A DNA stretch of 64,000 nucleotides from Serratia liquefaciens. Its GTDB lineage: Bacteria; Pseudomonadota; Gammaproteobacteria; Enterobacterales; Enterobacteriaceae. The notes beneath the pieces were generated by a model that made no database searches, was not told where the DNA came from, and saw only the letters and a list, made by a program, of their open reading frames with translations. Below are positions 17,375 through 26,466 of the stretch, one piece after another. Each line of letters opens with the position of its first letter. Position 1 is the first letter of the stretch. The translations under genes were made by a program, and so were the position numbers. The stretch lies in the NCBI GenBank assembly GCA_012719855.1, contig JAAXZN010000055.1, forward strand, positions 22,198-86,197. The letters are read 5' to 3'.

Positions 17375-17641
17375 ATGGCAAGCGGATGGGCGGCAGACGG
17401 TGCCGTGCAAGATCAAATTGACTCCACCGTCGACGATGCCGTACAGCGCGCAAGACAGGCGCTGGGTCAAGGGGAGAGTGAGCATTACTGCCAGGAATGC
17501 GGGGAAGAAATCCCGTTGGCGCGGCGGCAGGCGCTGAAAGGCGTGCGTTATTGCCTGGCCTGCCAAACCGAGCTGGATAAAAAGCGGGCGGCGAGCAGTT
17601 TGTATAACCGTCGCGGCAGTAAAGACAGCCAGCTACGTTGA
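17375..17641 (+). CDS. ybiI: DksA/TraR-type zinc-finger protein
   Basis: An 88-residue protein with the same length as E. coli YbiI and the same start (MASGWA) and end (YNRRGSKDSQLR). The C4 zinc finger is YCQECG ... YCLACQ. It lacks the long coiled coil of DksA, so an RNA polymerase secondary-channel role is possible but unproven. The start follows GAGGTGATC. In E. coli ybiI is slightly further from dps; here it sits between dps and glnH. Confidence 0.9.
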   Translation: MASGWAADGAVQDQIDSTVDDAVQRARQALGQGESEHYCQECGEEIPLARRQALKGVRYCLACQTELDKKRAASSLYNRRGSKDSQLR

Positions 17642-17690
17642 GCTTATCAACGCAAAATATCCCTTCCTGACCTCTCTGACAGAACACTCC

Positions 17691-17854
17691 TGCACCAAAT
17701 GCAACAACCTTGCGGCATAAAAGTTAGAGTTAGTTATCAATATTGAAGCGAAACCGTTAACTATCGGTTGTTTCAGCCCCATTATTTGGTTAATGATAGA
17801 CCCGTGCACCAACAGGACGCCAAAAGCACCATTTTGGGGCCTCAATTTGGTGCA
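17691..17854 (+). promoter_or_regulatory. NtrC enhancer sites upstream of glnH
   Basis: Several NtrC-like boxes of the form TGCACC-N4-TGGTGCA are visible: TGCACCAAATGCAAC at 17691, TGCACCAACAGGACGC at 17805-17820, the good match AGCACCATTTTGGGGC at 17825-17840, and a half-site TTTGGTGCA at 17846-17854. They lie 70-240 bases before a sigma-54 promoter, as expected for enhancers of the glnHPQ operon under nitrogen limitation. Confidence 0.7.
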
Positions 17855-17925
17855 TAAAAATAATAATTCGACCTTCAGACTCAACATCACACCACAACTC
17901 TTTGTTTTTATAGTAGTTGAAAACA

Positions 17926-17941
17926 TGGCACGATTTTTTCA
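17926..17941 (+). promoter_or_regulatory. Sigma-54 promoter of glnHPQ
   Basis: TGGCACGATTTTTTCA fits the -24/-12 pattern TGGCAC-N5-TTGCA except that the -12 dinucleotide is TC, not GC. As far as I recall, the E. coli glnHp2 promoter has a similar imperfect -12 element. It is about 60 bases before the glnH ATG. Confidence 0.65.
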
Positions 17942-18000
17942 TGGCACCAACTGCAATATAAAAAATGGGTAATCCGCAACCTGTACAGGAAATTCCTCTC

Positions 18001-18744
18001 ATGAAGTCAATTTTTAAAGTCTCCCTGGCCGCACTTTCGCTGGCCTTTGCCGTAAGCTCCCACGCAGCAGACAAACTGGTCGTCGCTACCGATACCGCAT
18101 TCGTTCCTTTTGAATTCAAACAAGGCGATAAATACGTTGGTTTCGATATCGACCTGTGGGCCGCTATCGCCAAAGAACTGAAACTGGATTACACCCTGAA
18201 GCCGATGGATTTCAGCGGCATCATCCCGGCACTGCAAACCAAAAATATCGATCTGGCGCTGGCCGGCATCACCATTACCGAAGAACGTAAAAAAGCCATC
18301 GAATTCTCTGACGGCTACTACAAAAGCGGCCTGCTGGTGATGGTTAACGCCAACGACGACAGCATCAAGGGCATTGACGATCTGAACGGCAAAGTGGTGG
18401 CGGTGAAGAGTGGCACCGGCTCCGTGGATTACGCCAAGCAGCACATCAAAACCAAAGACCTGCGTCAGTTCCCGAACATCGACAACGCCTATATGGAACT
18501 GGGCACCAAGCGCGCTGACGCGGTGCTGCACGACACGCCAAACATTCTGTACTTCATTAAAACCGCCGGCGCCGGCAAGTTCAAAACCGTTGGCGATTCG
18601 CTGGAAGCACAGCAATACGGCATCGCCTTCCCTAAAGGCAGTGACGAACTGCGCGTGAAGGTGAATGGCGCGCTGAAAACGCTGCGCGACAACGGCACCT
18701 ACAACGAAATCTACAAAAAATGGTTCGGTACCGAACCTAAATAA
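18001..18744 (+). CDS. glnH: Glutamine ABC transporter periplasmic binding protein
   Basis: A 247-residue solute-binding protein with signal peptide ending SSHA at residue 22. The mature start [31 protein letters not shown] is the classic amino-acid-binding signature, and [15 protein letters not shown] and [12 protein letters not shown] follow as in E. coli GlnH. It delivers glutamine to GlnPQ. I use the ATG at 18001 rather than 12 codons earlier, since only this gives a normal signal peptide. It is the first gene of glnHPQ, under NtrC and sigma-54 by the upstream sites. Confidence 0.96.
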   Translation: MKSIFKVSLAALSLAFAVSSHAADKLVVATDTAFVPFEFKQGDKYVGFDIDLWAAIAKELKLDYTLKPMDFSGIIPALQTKNIDLALAGITITEERKKAIEFSDGYYKSGLLVMVNANDDSIKGIDDLNGKVVAVKSGTGSVDYAKQHIKTKDLRQFPNIDNAYMELGTKRADAVLHDTPNILYFIKTAGAGKFKTVGDSLEAQQYGIAFPKGSDELRVKVNGALKTLRDNGTYNEIYKKWFGTEPK

Positions 18745-18849
18745 CGGATGCAATCAGTCACTGATTCACTTAAGCACAGGGGTGGTGTCTTAGCCCCTGC
18801 GCTTTGTTGTATCTGATTCCCACGTTTGGGATCACCGGGAGAAAACACC

Positions 18850-19509
18850 ATGCAGTTCGACTGGAGCGCCATCTGGCCCGCCATCCCTATCCTGTTAGAA
18901 GGCGCCAAAATGACCCTGTGGATTTCGGTCCTCGGTCTGATTGGCGGCCTGATCATCGGCCTCGTAGCCGGTTTTGCCCGTACCTACGGCGGTTGGATTG
19001 CCAACCATGTCGCCCTGGTATTCATCGAAGTTATCCGCGGCACGCCTATCGTGGTGCAGGTGATGTTTATCTACTTCGCCCTGCCGATGGCGTTCAGCGA
19101 TTTGCGCATCGACCCCTTTAGCGCGGCGGTGGTCACCATTATGATCAACTCCGGCGCCTACATTGCGGAAATCACTCGCGGTGCCGTGCTGTCAATCCAC
19201 AGCGGCTTCCGTGAAGCAGGCCTGGCGTTGGGTCTGTCGCGCCGCGAGACCATCCGTTATGTCATCATGCCGCTGGCGCTGCGCCGTATGCTGCCGCCGC
19301 TGGGTAACCAGTGGATCATCAGCATTAAAGACACCTCGCTGTTTATCGTGATCGGGGTGGCGGAACTGACCCGTCAGGGCCAGGAAATTATTGCTGGCAA
19401 CTTCCGCGCGCTGGAAATCTGGAGCGCCGTGGCGGTTATTTATCTGATTATTACCCTGGTGCTGAGCTTCGTGCTGCGTCGTCTGGAAAGAAGGATGAAA
19501 ATCCTGTGA
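18850..19509 (+). CDS. glnP: Glutamine ABC transporter permease
   Basis: A 219-residue polar amino-acid permease, equal in length to E. coli GlnP, with about five helices. The coupling motif facing the ATPase is [20 protein letters not shown] near residue 128. It starts at the ATG at 18850 after GGGAGAAAA. Its stop overlaps the GTG start of glnQ in a GTGA, so permease and ATPase synthesis are coupled. Confidence 0.96.
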   Translation: MQFDWSAIWPAIPILLEGAKMTLWISVLGLIGGLIIGLVAGFARTYGGWIANHVALVFIEVIRGTPIVVQVMFIYFALPMAFSDLRIDPFSAAVVTIMINSGAYIAEITRGAVLSIHSGFREAGLALGLSRRETIRYVIMPLALRRMLPPLGNQWIISIKDTSLFIVIGVAELTRQGQEIIAGNFRALEIWSAVAVIYLIITLVLSFVLRRLERRMKIL

Positions 19510-20228
19510 TTGAATTTAAAAACGTCTCCAAGCATTTTGGGCAAACCCAGGTGCTGCACAATATCGACCTGAAAATTAATCAGGGTGAAGTGGTGGTGAT
19601 TATCGGGCCGTCCGGCTCCGGCAAATCCACGCTGCTGCGCTGCATCAACAAGCTGGAAGAGATCACCAGCGGCGATCTGATCGTCGATGGTCTGAAAGCC
19701 AACGATCCCAAAGTTGACGATCGCCTGATCCGTCAGGAAGCCGGCATGGTATTCCAGCAGTTTTACCTGTTCCCACACCTGACCGCTTTGGAAAACGTCG
19801 CCTTTGGCCCCATTCGCGTTCGCGGTTTGAAAAAGTCGGATGCGGAAAAACTGGCGCGTGAACTGCTGGCCAAAGTCGGCCTGGCGGAACGTGCCCATCA
19901 CTACCCCTCCGAACTTTCCGGCGGTCAACAGCAGCGCGTGGCCATCGCCCGTGCTCTGGCAGTCAAACCGAAAATGATGCTGTTTGACGAACCGACCTCC
20001 GCACTTGACCCGGAACTGCGTCATGAAGTGCTGAAGGTTATGCAGGATCTGGCAGAAGAAGGCATGACCATGGTCATCGTTACCCACGAAGTCGGCTTTG
20101 CCGAAAAAGTGGCTTCGCGGCTGATCTTTATTGATAAGGGCCGGATTGCAGAAGACGGCAACCCGCATGACCTGATCAATCACCCGCCAAGCCCGCGCTT
20201 GCAGGAGTTCTTGCAGCACGTATCCTGA
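19506..20228 (+). CDS. glnQ: Glutamine ABC transporter ATPase
   Basis: A 240-residue ABC ATPase. Walker A is GPSGSGKST near residue 35, the signature is [15 protein letters not shown], and Walker B is [13 protein letters not shown]. It starts with GTG overlapping the glnP stop. It energises glutamine import through GlnP. A strong 13-bp hairpin follows. Confidence 0.96.
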   Translation: MIEFKNVSKHFGQTQVLHNIDLKINQGEVVVIIGPSGSGKSTLLRCINKLEEITSGDLIVDGLKANDPKVDDRLIRQEAGMVFQQFYLFPHLTALENVAFGPIRVRGLKKSDAEKLARELLAKVGLAERAHHYPSELSGGQQQRVAIARALAVKPKMMLFDEPTSALDPELRHEVLKVMQDLAEEGMTMVIVTHEVGFAEKVASRLIFIDKGRIAEDGNPHDLINHPPSPRLQEFLQHVS

Positions 20229-20240
20229 TTTACCCTGCTC

Positions 20241-20269
20241 AACGGCGGACCTGTTTCAGGTCCGCCGTT
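20241..20269 (+). terminator. Terminator of glnHPQ
   Basis: A perfect 13-bp stem (AACGGCGGACCTG and its complement) with a TTT loop ends in TTTCTATTT, 13 bases after the glnQ stop. Confidence 0.85.
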
Positions 20270-20382
20270 TCTATTTAGCACGCGTTATCACTCCCTGCCC
20301 CTCTTCATTTCCTACTATATTCTTTGTTTTTCTTAACATTTGTATTTAATCCGCCGATTTACAGAGCCCCAAGAGAGGATAC

Positions 20383-22605
20383 ATGCCCGCCACCGCAGAC
20401 TCCCGATTCGGTTCTCATCTGCGAGAACAGCTGTTCCCCCTGTTGCTGCTGCTGATAACCTGCGCCCTTTCCCTGCAGGCTGCGGCGCAGCCCGCACAGA
20501 ATACCGATGCCAGTGCCCAAACAGAGCAGCAAAAAGCCTCTTACGCCGCGCTCGCAGACATTCTGCAAGACGACAAAGCCCGTGCCGGGCTGATTAGCCA
20601 CCTCAGGCAGGCCGCTGGCGAATCTTCCACTGCGCAGCAGCCCAAAACCGAGACGCCTAAGCCATCCGACTCGCTGAGTGACAACCTGACCAGCCTGGCT
20701 CAGGACAGCCTTAGCACCCTCGACAAGAAATTAAACTCGAGGCAAAAGCTGATCGACTCTGGGCCCAAACGCACTTTCCATCCGGACGTTTTCTTTCGGG
20801 CTTTGGGCTATTTTCTGCTGACGGTTGCGCTGACCTTCGCCCTCTTCCATCTGATCCGCCGGATAATCCGCCCGCTATACAAACGCATCGGCAACTGGGG
20901 GCACAACGCCAAACTGCAGCATGATTCGTGGTACAAACTGCCAACGGCGATCCTCGGCGCCTTCGCTATAGATTTGCTGGTGTTGTTGCTGGCGCTGACT
21001 GCCGGCAACCTGTTTGCCCGCCATGTTCACGCCGACAACGCCACCATATTGCGGCTGCAAACCCTGTTTCTTAGCGCCTTCGCGGTGATCGAATTCTTCA
21101 AGGCGGTGCTGCGGCTGATTTTTGCACCGAATTTCGATTACCTGCGTCCTTTTGCGTTCTCCGATGCCGTCGCCCATTACTGGAATACGCGCCTTGCCTG
21201 GCTAAGTGGCCTGATCGGCTACGGCCTGATGGTGGTGGTGCCGGTAGTGGCGACACAGATCAGTTACCCCGCAGCCGCCGCAGCCAATCTGGTCATCATG
21301 CTGGCACTGACGTTATACGCACTGGCGTTGATCCTGCGTAACCGTAAGCCGATACAACTCCAGATTAACCTGCTGGCCGAACGATCGATGGCGTTCTTCA
21401 GCATCATTCTGCGCGGTTTGGGCCATGTCTGGCACCTGCTGGCGATCGCTTATTTCCTGGTGCTGTTTGCGCTGTCGCAGTTTGATATTGGCAACAGCCT
21501 GAACTTTATGATGACCGCAACGGTGAAAAGCCTGGTGGTTATCGGCGTCGGGGCTTTGATCTCCGGCCAACTGACCCGCTGGATTTTCCGCCGGATTTCG
21601 CTGCCGGATGATGTCAACCGGCGCTATCCGATGCTGGAACGGCGTATTAATTCCTATATTCCCAATGGGTTGAAAATATTGCGGGTGATGGTGGTACTGA
21701 CGGTCACGCTACTGCTGTTTGACGCCTGGCATCTGATCAACCTTTACCAGTGGGCAAGCAGCGAAAACGGGGAAAAAATCGTCGGCGGACTGGTACATAT
21801 CCTGCTGATTCTGGTGATTGCGGTTATCAGCTGGACCCTGATGGCCAGCGTTATCGAGCATCGACTGGCGCTGGAGTTGAGCAACGGCATCCGTCCCAGC
21901 GCGCGCGAACGCACGCTGCTGACGCTGTTTCGTAACGTGCTGGCCATCGTTATCAGCACCATTACCATTATGATTGTGCTGTCGCAGGTGGGGATTAACA
22001 TTGCGCCGCTGCTGGCCGGGGCCGGAGCGCTGGGATTGGCCATCAGTTTTGGCGCGCAAACGCTGGTCAAGGACGTGATCACCGGCGTATTCATCCAGTT
22101 TGAGAACGGCATGAATACCGGCGAGTACGTAACGGTTAGCGGCATTACCGGTACGGTAGAGCGCATGACCATCCGTTCAATCGGCCTGCGGGACGATTAC
22201 GGCGTGTATCATATCGTCCCCTTTTCTTCGATCACGACGCTGGCAAACTACGCCCGTGAATTTGGCGTCTACCGCGCCAACTACAGCGTCAGCCGTGACG
22301 AAGATATCGATCATGTTCATGAGGTGTTGCATCAGGCCGTCGCCGCATTGAAACAAGACGAGCAGGTGAAGCATTTTCTGGTGGGTGAGCCGGTGTTCAA
22401 CGGCGTAGTGGCGCTGGGCGATCGCTCCTTCACCACCCGGGTGACCGTGCGCACTCAGGCGTTAAAGCAGTGGGTGGTGCAATATGCCCTCGACCGCCTG
22501 GTCAAAATACATTTTGACCAGGCCGGTATCGCCATGCCGCAGCAGGCCATTCAACTTTCTTACGCTCCGGATTCGCAACAGTCGGCAACAAAACAAGTTG
22601 AGTGA
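20383..22605 (+). CDS. ybiO: Mechanosensitive channel of MscS type, miniconductance YbiO
   Basis: A 740-residue inner-membrane channel, one residue different from E. coli YbiO (741). It has a signal peptide ending SLQAAAQ, a periplasmic helical part of about 110 residues, many membrane helices and a C-terminal MscS core. The pore helix is LLAGAGALGLAISFGAQTLVKDV near residue 550, followed by the beta domain FENGMNTGEYVTVSGITGTVE. It opens under membrane tension on osmotic downshock. Start follows GAGAGGATAC. Position next to glnQ is conserved with E. coli. Confidence 0.94.
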   Translation: MPATADSRFGSHLREQLFPLLLLLITCALSLQAAAQPAQNTDASAQTEQQKASYAALADILQDDKARAGLISHLRQAAGESSTAQQPKTETPKPSDSLSDNLTSLAQDSLSTLDKKLNSRQKLIDSGPKRTFHPDVFFRALGYFLLTVALTFALFHLIRRIIRPLYKRIGNWGHNAKLQHDSWYKLPTAILGAFAIDLLVLLLALTAGNLFARHVHADNATILRLQTLFLSAFAVIEFFKAVLRLIFAPNFDYLRPFAFSDAVAHYWNTRLAWLSGLIGYGLMVVVPVVATQISYPAAAAANLVIMLALTLYALALILRNRKPIQLQINLLAERSMAFFSIILRGLGHVWHLLAIAYFLVLFALSQFDIGNSLNFMMTATVKSLVVIGVGALISGQLTRWIFRRISLPDDVNRRYPMLERRINSYIPNGLKILRVMVVLTVTLLLFDAWHLINLYQWASSENGEKIVGGLVHILLILVIAVISWTLMASVIEHRLALELSNGIRPSARERTLLTLFRNVLAIVISTITIMIVLSQVGINIAPLLAGAGALGLAISFGAQTLVKDVITGVFIQFENGMNTGEYVTVSGITGTVERMTIRSIGLRDDYGVYHIVPFSSITTLANYAREFGVYRANYSVSRDEDIDHVHEVLHQAVAALKQDEQVKHFLVGEPVFNGVVALGDRSFTTRVTVRTQALKQWVVQYALDRLVKIHFDQAGIAMPQQAIQLSYAPDSQQSATKQVE

Positions 22606-22610
22606 AAAAA

Positions 22611-22637
22611 GACGCTAGCCCCGACGGGGTTAGCGTC
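22611..22637. terminator. Bidirectional terminator between ybiO and the chemoreceptor gene
   Basis: GACGCTAGCCCC pairs with GGGGTTAGCGTC (12 bp, one G-T pair) with a GAC loop. Six A residues precede it, giving a U-tract to transcripts from the minus strand. It lies between the two convergent stop codons. Confidence 0.85.
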
Positions 22638-22644
22638 ATCAATT

Positions 22645-23949
22645 TCAGTGCAATGACTCCCCCTGCTGCACCGTGGTAAACGTCTGCATCAATTTCACCA
22701 CATCCTGCATACCAACGTTCACCCGATTAATCACTTCACCGGCATCGTGCGTCAACGCTACGCCACCGCCAGCCTGTTCAACACAGACGGCCATCCCGGC
22801 GATGGCCGCCGCTACCCCCTGTTGAATGGCTTGGGTGATACGTTCAATCTCGGTCGCCGCCTGACGAGACTGCTCCGCCAGGGTTCGCACTTCATTGGCG
22901 ACAACGGCAAATCCTCTCCCGTGCTCGCCCGCATGTGCAGCCTCAATCGAAGCGTTAATCGCCAACAGGTTGGTTTGAGAGGCGATTTTGCGGATGGCCT
23001 CCACCATGGTACCTATCTGCTGTGAACCAATGCCCAGTTCACTTACCACCGCGGAAGTATCGCGCGCAGCTGCTTCAACCTGTTGCATGCCCGCCACGGC
23101 CTGCTGAACGATCACCGCTCCCTGCGCCGCAGTTCTGTCGGTATCCAACGATAGATGGTGCGCATTACGTACCATTTCTTCTTCGTGCTGCTGCTGGATC
23201 ATCTGTTGGGTGATGTCCTGAGCGATTTTCACCACCTTCACCACTTGTCCGTCATCGTCGATGATCGGATTGTAGCTGGCCTCCAGCCATACTCGCTCTC
23301 CGCGTCGGTTCACTCGTTCAAAACGCCCGGTTATAAACTCGCCCCGAGCGAGACGCCGCCAGTGCTGGCGGTAATCGTCAGAGCGGGCAAACTCGGGGGG
23401 GCAGAGCACCGCATGCGCTTGCCCACGCGCCTCCTCGATTCGGTGTCCCATCAATTTCAGCATATTGTCGTTGGCGGCAAGGATCTTGCCCTGCGCGTCA
23501 AAGGTGATCATTGCCATCGAACGGTTTAGCGCCGACAGCAGGCTCCGATGCTCCTGTGCCTGGGTGATGCGCTCCGTCACAACGCTGGCGATCTTGACGA
23601 TCTCCACCACCCGCCCCTGTTTATTCATGACAGGGGTATAGGTGCCCTGCAGCCACACGGCCTCTCCGTCTTTGCGAATGCGTTTTATATTATCGGTAAT
23701 GGGTTGGCCATTATTTAACATATCCCAGTGTTTGCGGTATGCCGGGCTGGCGACATATTCCGGGGAACAAAAGAGGCGGTGATGCTGGCCGATAACTTCC
23801 TGTCGTTGAAATCCCATCGTTTTTAGAAATAAATCGTTAGCGCGCAGCACGGTACCATCGGGTTTAAATACGATCATGGCAACGGCATTTTCTATCGCGC
23901 TCAACTCAGCGCGGCTGTGGGTGTTTAACTGACTGAATCGTAACAGCAT
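22645..23949 (-). CDS. Soluble PAS-PAS methyl-accepting chemotaxis-like signal transducer
   Basis: A 434-residue protein with no membrane segment. PAS domain 1 spans about residues 12-125 and PAS domain 2 about 135-250; both have similar ends ([11 protein letters not shown] and [11 protein letters not shown]), so they are a tandem duplication. The C-terminal half is a short MCP signalling domain whose tip has [21 protein letters not shown]. No HAMP domain is present. This architecture resembles BdlA, linked to biofilm dispersal in Pseudomonas, and Aer-type energy sensing; haem or flavin binding cannot be told. No other chemotaxis genes are near. The C-terminal part after the tip is short, so it may have few methylation sites. 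Confidence 0.9.
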   Translation of the reverse strand: MLLRFSQLNTHSRAELSAIENAVAMIVFKPDGTVLRANDLFLKTMGFQRQEVIGQHHRLFCSPEYVASPAYRKHWDMLNNGQPITDNIKRIRKDGEAVWLQGTYTPVMNKQGRVVEIVKIASVVTERITQAQEHRSLLSALNRSMAMITFDAQGKILAANDNMLKLMGHRIEEARGQAHAVLCPPEFARSDDYRQHWRRLARGEFITGRFERVNRRGERVWLEASYNPIIDDDGQVVKVVKIAQDITQQMIQQQHEEEMVRNAHHLSLDTDRTAAQGAVIVQQAVAGMQQVEAAARDTSAVVSELGIGSQQIGTMVEAIRKIASQTNLLAINASIEAAHAGEHGRGFAVVANEVRTLAEQSRQAATEIERITQAIQQGVAAAIAGMAVCVEQAGGGVALTHDAGEVINRVNVGMQDVVKLMQTFTTVQQGESLH

Positions 23950-24254
23950 AGGGGTAAAATCCTTCTGGCAGATGATTTAGCAGACAAGTGCTTTTCATTT
24001 TATTTTTTCTGCACGCAGCGCCCACACGCAGACGTGCATCACCCAGAGAAACAGGCAGGCCTTATTCTCCTGGCAGGTAAAACTCACCGGATTAAAATAT
24101 CAATTAAGTAAGGTAACTATTGTGTTTTGAATAAATAACTTATTTAAGATTTTTAGTATTGGAAGACGTATTGAGAATAACGCAACATGCAGAAATTGAA
24201 AGGGAAACGCGAAGATTTATGGGTGCCGGCTAAATAACCGGCACCCAGGGGGAA
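23950..24254. other. Chemoreceptor-rlmF gap, no gene seen
   Basis: About 305 AT-rich bases that should contain the chemoreceptor promoter (minus strand) and the rlmF terminator at its right end. I see no convincing short gene or RNA. Confidence 0.6.
24221..24246 (-). terminator. Hairpin after rlmF
   Basis: GGGTGCCGG pairs with CCGGCACCC around an eight-base loop, nine bases past the rlmF stop on the minus strand. The T-rich tail on that strand is weak. Confidence 0.6.
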
Positions 24255-25265
24255 TTAACGCCAGCGTTCTGCCGCCCAGGCAGCCTGCTGTTCCGCGTCG
24301 TGGAAGGTCCAGGCTACAAAACGGCTGATCTTTTGCCCCTGCGCCATCTCAATGGTGCGCACTTCGGCAGCCCCCGCCAGCTTCAACGCGTGGTAAATCG
24401 ACGGCAAAGTGGTGTTCTTGGAGATAAGCGAGGTGAACCACAGGCAGTTTTGCGCCTTACTCACGCTTTCCTCTACCATTTTACGCACGAAGGCTTCTTC
24501 ACCGCCCTCACACCACAGCTCGTTATTTTTGCCGCCAAAGTTCTGTACTGGCTTATCCGCCACCTCACCCTTGCCCAGCTTATGCAGTTTGCGGCGAGTA
24601 CTGGCCTGTGATTCCTGCTCGGAACCGTGGAACGGTGGGTTACACAACGTGGCATCGAACTTCTCCGCCACGCCAATGATGCCGTTAAAGATAAACTCAG
24701 GCTGTTTTTGCAGACGTAACCGCACGCTGTTTCTCAGCGTCGGGTTCATCTCGACAATCATTTTGGCCGAATTGAGCGACACCGGGTCGATCTCCGAACC
24801 GGTAAAGCGCCAGCCGTATTCACGCAGGCCGACGATCGGATAAATGCAGTTGGCGCCAATGCCCACGTCGAGGATTGCCACGCCTTTGCCCCGGGGGATC
24901 TCGCCGCCGTTGCTGGTCGCCAACAAGTCGGCCAGGTGATGCAAATAGTCGGCGCGCCCTGGGATCGGCGGGCACAGGTAGTCGGCGGGAATATCCCAAT
25001 GTTCGATACCATAAAAATGTTGCAGCAACGCACGGTTGAGCATTTTAACCGCCGCCGGATCGGCAAAATCTACCGAAATATCGCCCCAGGCATTCGGCTT
25101 GACGAACGGCTCCAGCGCAGGGCAACTGGCGATCAGCGCCGGGAAATCATAGCGTGAGCGATGACGGTTACGCGGGTGCAGGCCGCTTTTCTGCTGCGGG
25201 AAGGTTTTCTTTTTTTCCACCGTGACGGGCTCTCTTAAAGGTATTTCTGGCGCGTAAGATACCAT
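24255..25265 (-). CDS. rlmF: 23S rRNA adenine-1618 N6-methyltransferase
   Basis: A 336-residue SAM-dependent methyltransferase. The SAM motif ILDVGIGANCIYPI is near residue 135 and the N6-adenine catalytic motif NPPFHGS near residue 210. The N-terminal GLHPRNRHRSRYDFPAL is typical of RlmF. It methylates A1618 in the ribosomal large subunit. Start choice is uncertain: the ATG at 25265 lacks a ribosome site, and a GTG about 15 codons later has AAGAGAG upstream; the conserved part begins after both. Its neighbours ybiO and a DUF1471 gene match E. coli order. Confidence 0.93.
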   Translation of the reverse strand: MVSYAPEIPLREPVTVEKKKTFPQQKSGLHPRNRHRSRYDFPALIASCPALEPFVKPNAWGDISVDFADPAAVKMLNRALLQHFYGIEHWDIPADYLCPPIPGRADYLHHLADLLATSNGGEIPRGKGVAILDVGIGANCIYPIVGLREYGWRFTGSEIDPVSLNSAKMIVEMNPTLRNSVRLRLQKQPEFIFNGIIGVAEKFDATLCNPPFHGSEQESQASTRRKLHKLGKGEVADKPVQNFGGKNNELWCEGGEEAFVRKMVEESVSKAQNCLWFTSLISKNTTLPSIYHALKLAGAAEVRTIEMAQGQKISRFVAWTFHDAEQQAAWAAERWR

Positions 25266-25339
25266 AAAGCAGCGGCAAACTTGCAGCCGACGGGAAACCC
25301 GTCAGAATAAAAGTTCTGTTTAGCCACCCCAGGTCACTT

Positions 25340-25978
25340 ATGAGCAGTCAGCCCCGTTATTACTACGAACCCGCTACAGGCCATGGTCTGCCGCACGATC
25401 CTCTGAACGCCATCATCGGCCCACGCCCCATCGGGTGGATCTCATCGGTCAGCGCGACCGGCCAGCGCAACCTGGCCCCCTACAGCTTTTTCAACTGCTT
25501 CAACTACCGCCCGCCGATCATCGGTTTCGCCAGCAGCGGTTGGAAAGACAGCGTGGCAAACATCGTCGAGACCGGGGAGTTTGTCTGGAATCTGGCGACG
25601 CGCCCGCTGGCCGATGCCATGAACAACAGCTCGGCCAGCCTGGCCCGCGGTGAAGATGAATTTGCCTTTGCCGGCGTGACACCGCTGCCCAGCCGTCGGG
25701 TGAAAGCGGAAAGGGTGGCGGAAAGCCCGGTGAACTTTGAATGCCGCCTGTCGCAATGCATTCAGTTGCAAAGCGCCGCGGGGGAAAAGGTGGATACCTG
25801 GCTGGTGCTGGGGGAAGTGGTCGCGGTACATATAGATTCGTCACTGCTGGACCAACACGGCGTTTATCAGACCGCAGCTGCCGAACCTATCCTGCGGGCC
25901 GGTGGGCCCACCGCCTACTATGGCATTTCGGAGCAACACCGTTTCGATCTGGTTCGCCCGGATGCGCAAAAGCGATAA
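25340..25978 (+). CDS. Flavin reductase-like FMN-binding protein
   Basis: A 212-residue split-barrel flavin-binding protein. Family marks are NAIIGPRPIGWISSVSATGQRNLAPYS near residue 24 and YRPPIIGFASSG, where FMN is held. Such proteins reduce flavin with NAD(P)H or serve as partner to oxygenases. No oxygenase gene is next to it. It is divergent from rlmF with a modest AGG ribosome site. Confidence 0.87.
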   Translation: MSSQPRYYYEPATGHGLPHDPLNAIIGPRPIGWISSVSATGQRNLAPYSFFNCFNYRPPIIGFASSGWKDSVANIVETGEFVWNLATRPLADAMNNSSASLARGEDEFAFAGVTPLPSRRVKAERVAESPVNFECRLSQCIQLQSAAGEKVDTWLVLGEVVAVHIDSSLLDQHGVYQTAAAEPILRAGGPTAYYGISEQHRFDLVRPDAQKR

Positions 25979-26143
25979 TTAACGGCCCTTTCTCTCGTTG
26001 GAGGAAGGGCTCAATTAATAATCAAATAAATTGAATGATATTATCAATACTCTCCGATTTCATCCTTCCTGTCGCTGCGCAATAATCACTCCATCGAAAG
26101 GCAACCCCCTTTCTCCCTTAAAAACCAGACAGGAATCACCATC

Positions 26144-26404
26144 ATGAAAAACATCAAAACTTTTGCTGCTGCTATCGCTCTGAGCGCCGTCTCTTTCACT
26201 TCTTTTGCTGCCGACTACGTCAGCGCACAAGATGCCCCCCAGTTTGAGAAAGCCGGAGTGATCTCTGCCAGCGGCGCTACCGACCTGAGCAGCCTGAAAG
26301 CGCAACTGTCCGCCAAAGCCGATGCGGCCGGTGCCAAAGCTTTCACCATTACCTCCGCCGGCGGCAACAACCTGATGCACGGCACCGCGGTAATCTACAA
26401 GTAA
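26144..26404 (+). CDS. DUF1471 (YdgH/BhsA/McbA-family) periplasmic stress protein
   Basis: An 86-residue exported protein. Signal peptide of 22 residues ends SFAA, followed by the DUF1471 domain with EKAGVISASGATDLSSL, ADAAGAKAFTITSAGGNN and a final GTAVIYK. Members such as BhsA and McbA affect biofilm and stress resistance. E. coli mcbA (ybiM) is beside rlmF, so this may be its positional counterpart, but many paralogues exist and I leave the symbol open. ATG follows CAGGAATC. A strong terminator follows. Confidence 0.88.
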   Translation: MKNIKTFAAAIALSAVSFTSFAADYVSAQDAPQFEKAGVISASGATDLSSLKAQLSAKADAAGAKAFTITSAGGNNLMHGTAVIYK

Positions 26405-26420
26405 TTAACGGATTACAATG

Positions 26421-26458
26421 AAAAAGCCCGCCGATACGCGCTATCGGCGGGCTTTTTT
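26421..26458. terminator. Strong intrinsic terminator
   Basis: AGCCCGCCGATA pairs with TATCGGCGGGCT around CGCGC, with A5 before and T6 after the stem. It lies 17 bases past the DUF1471 gene and just before the end of the convergent peptidase gene, and can act both ways. Confidence 0.92.
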
Positions 26459-26466
26459 ATGGCTAT

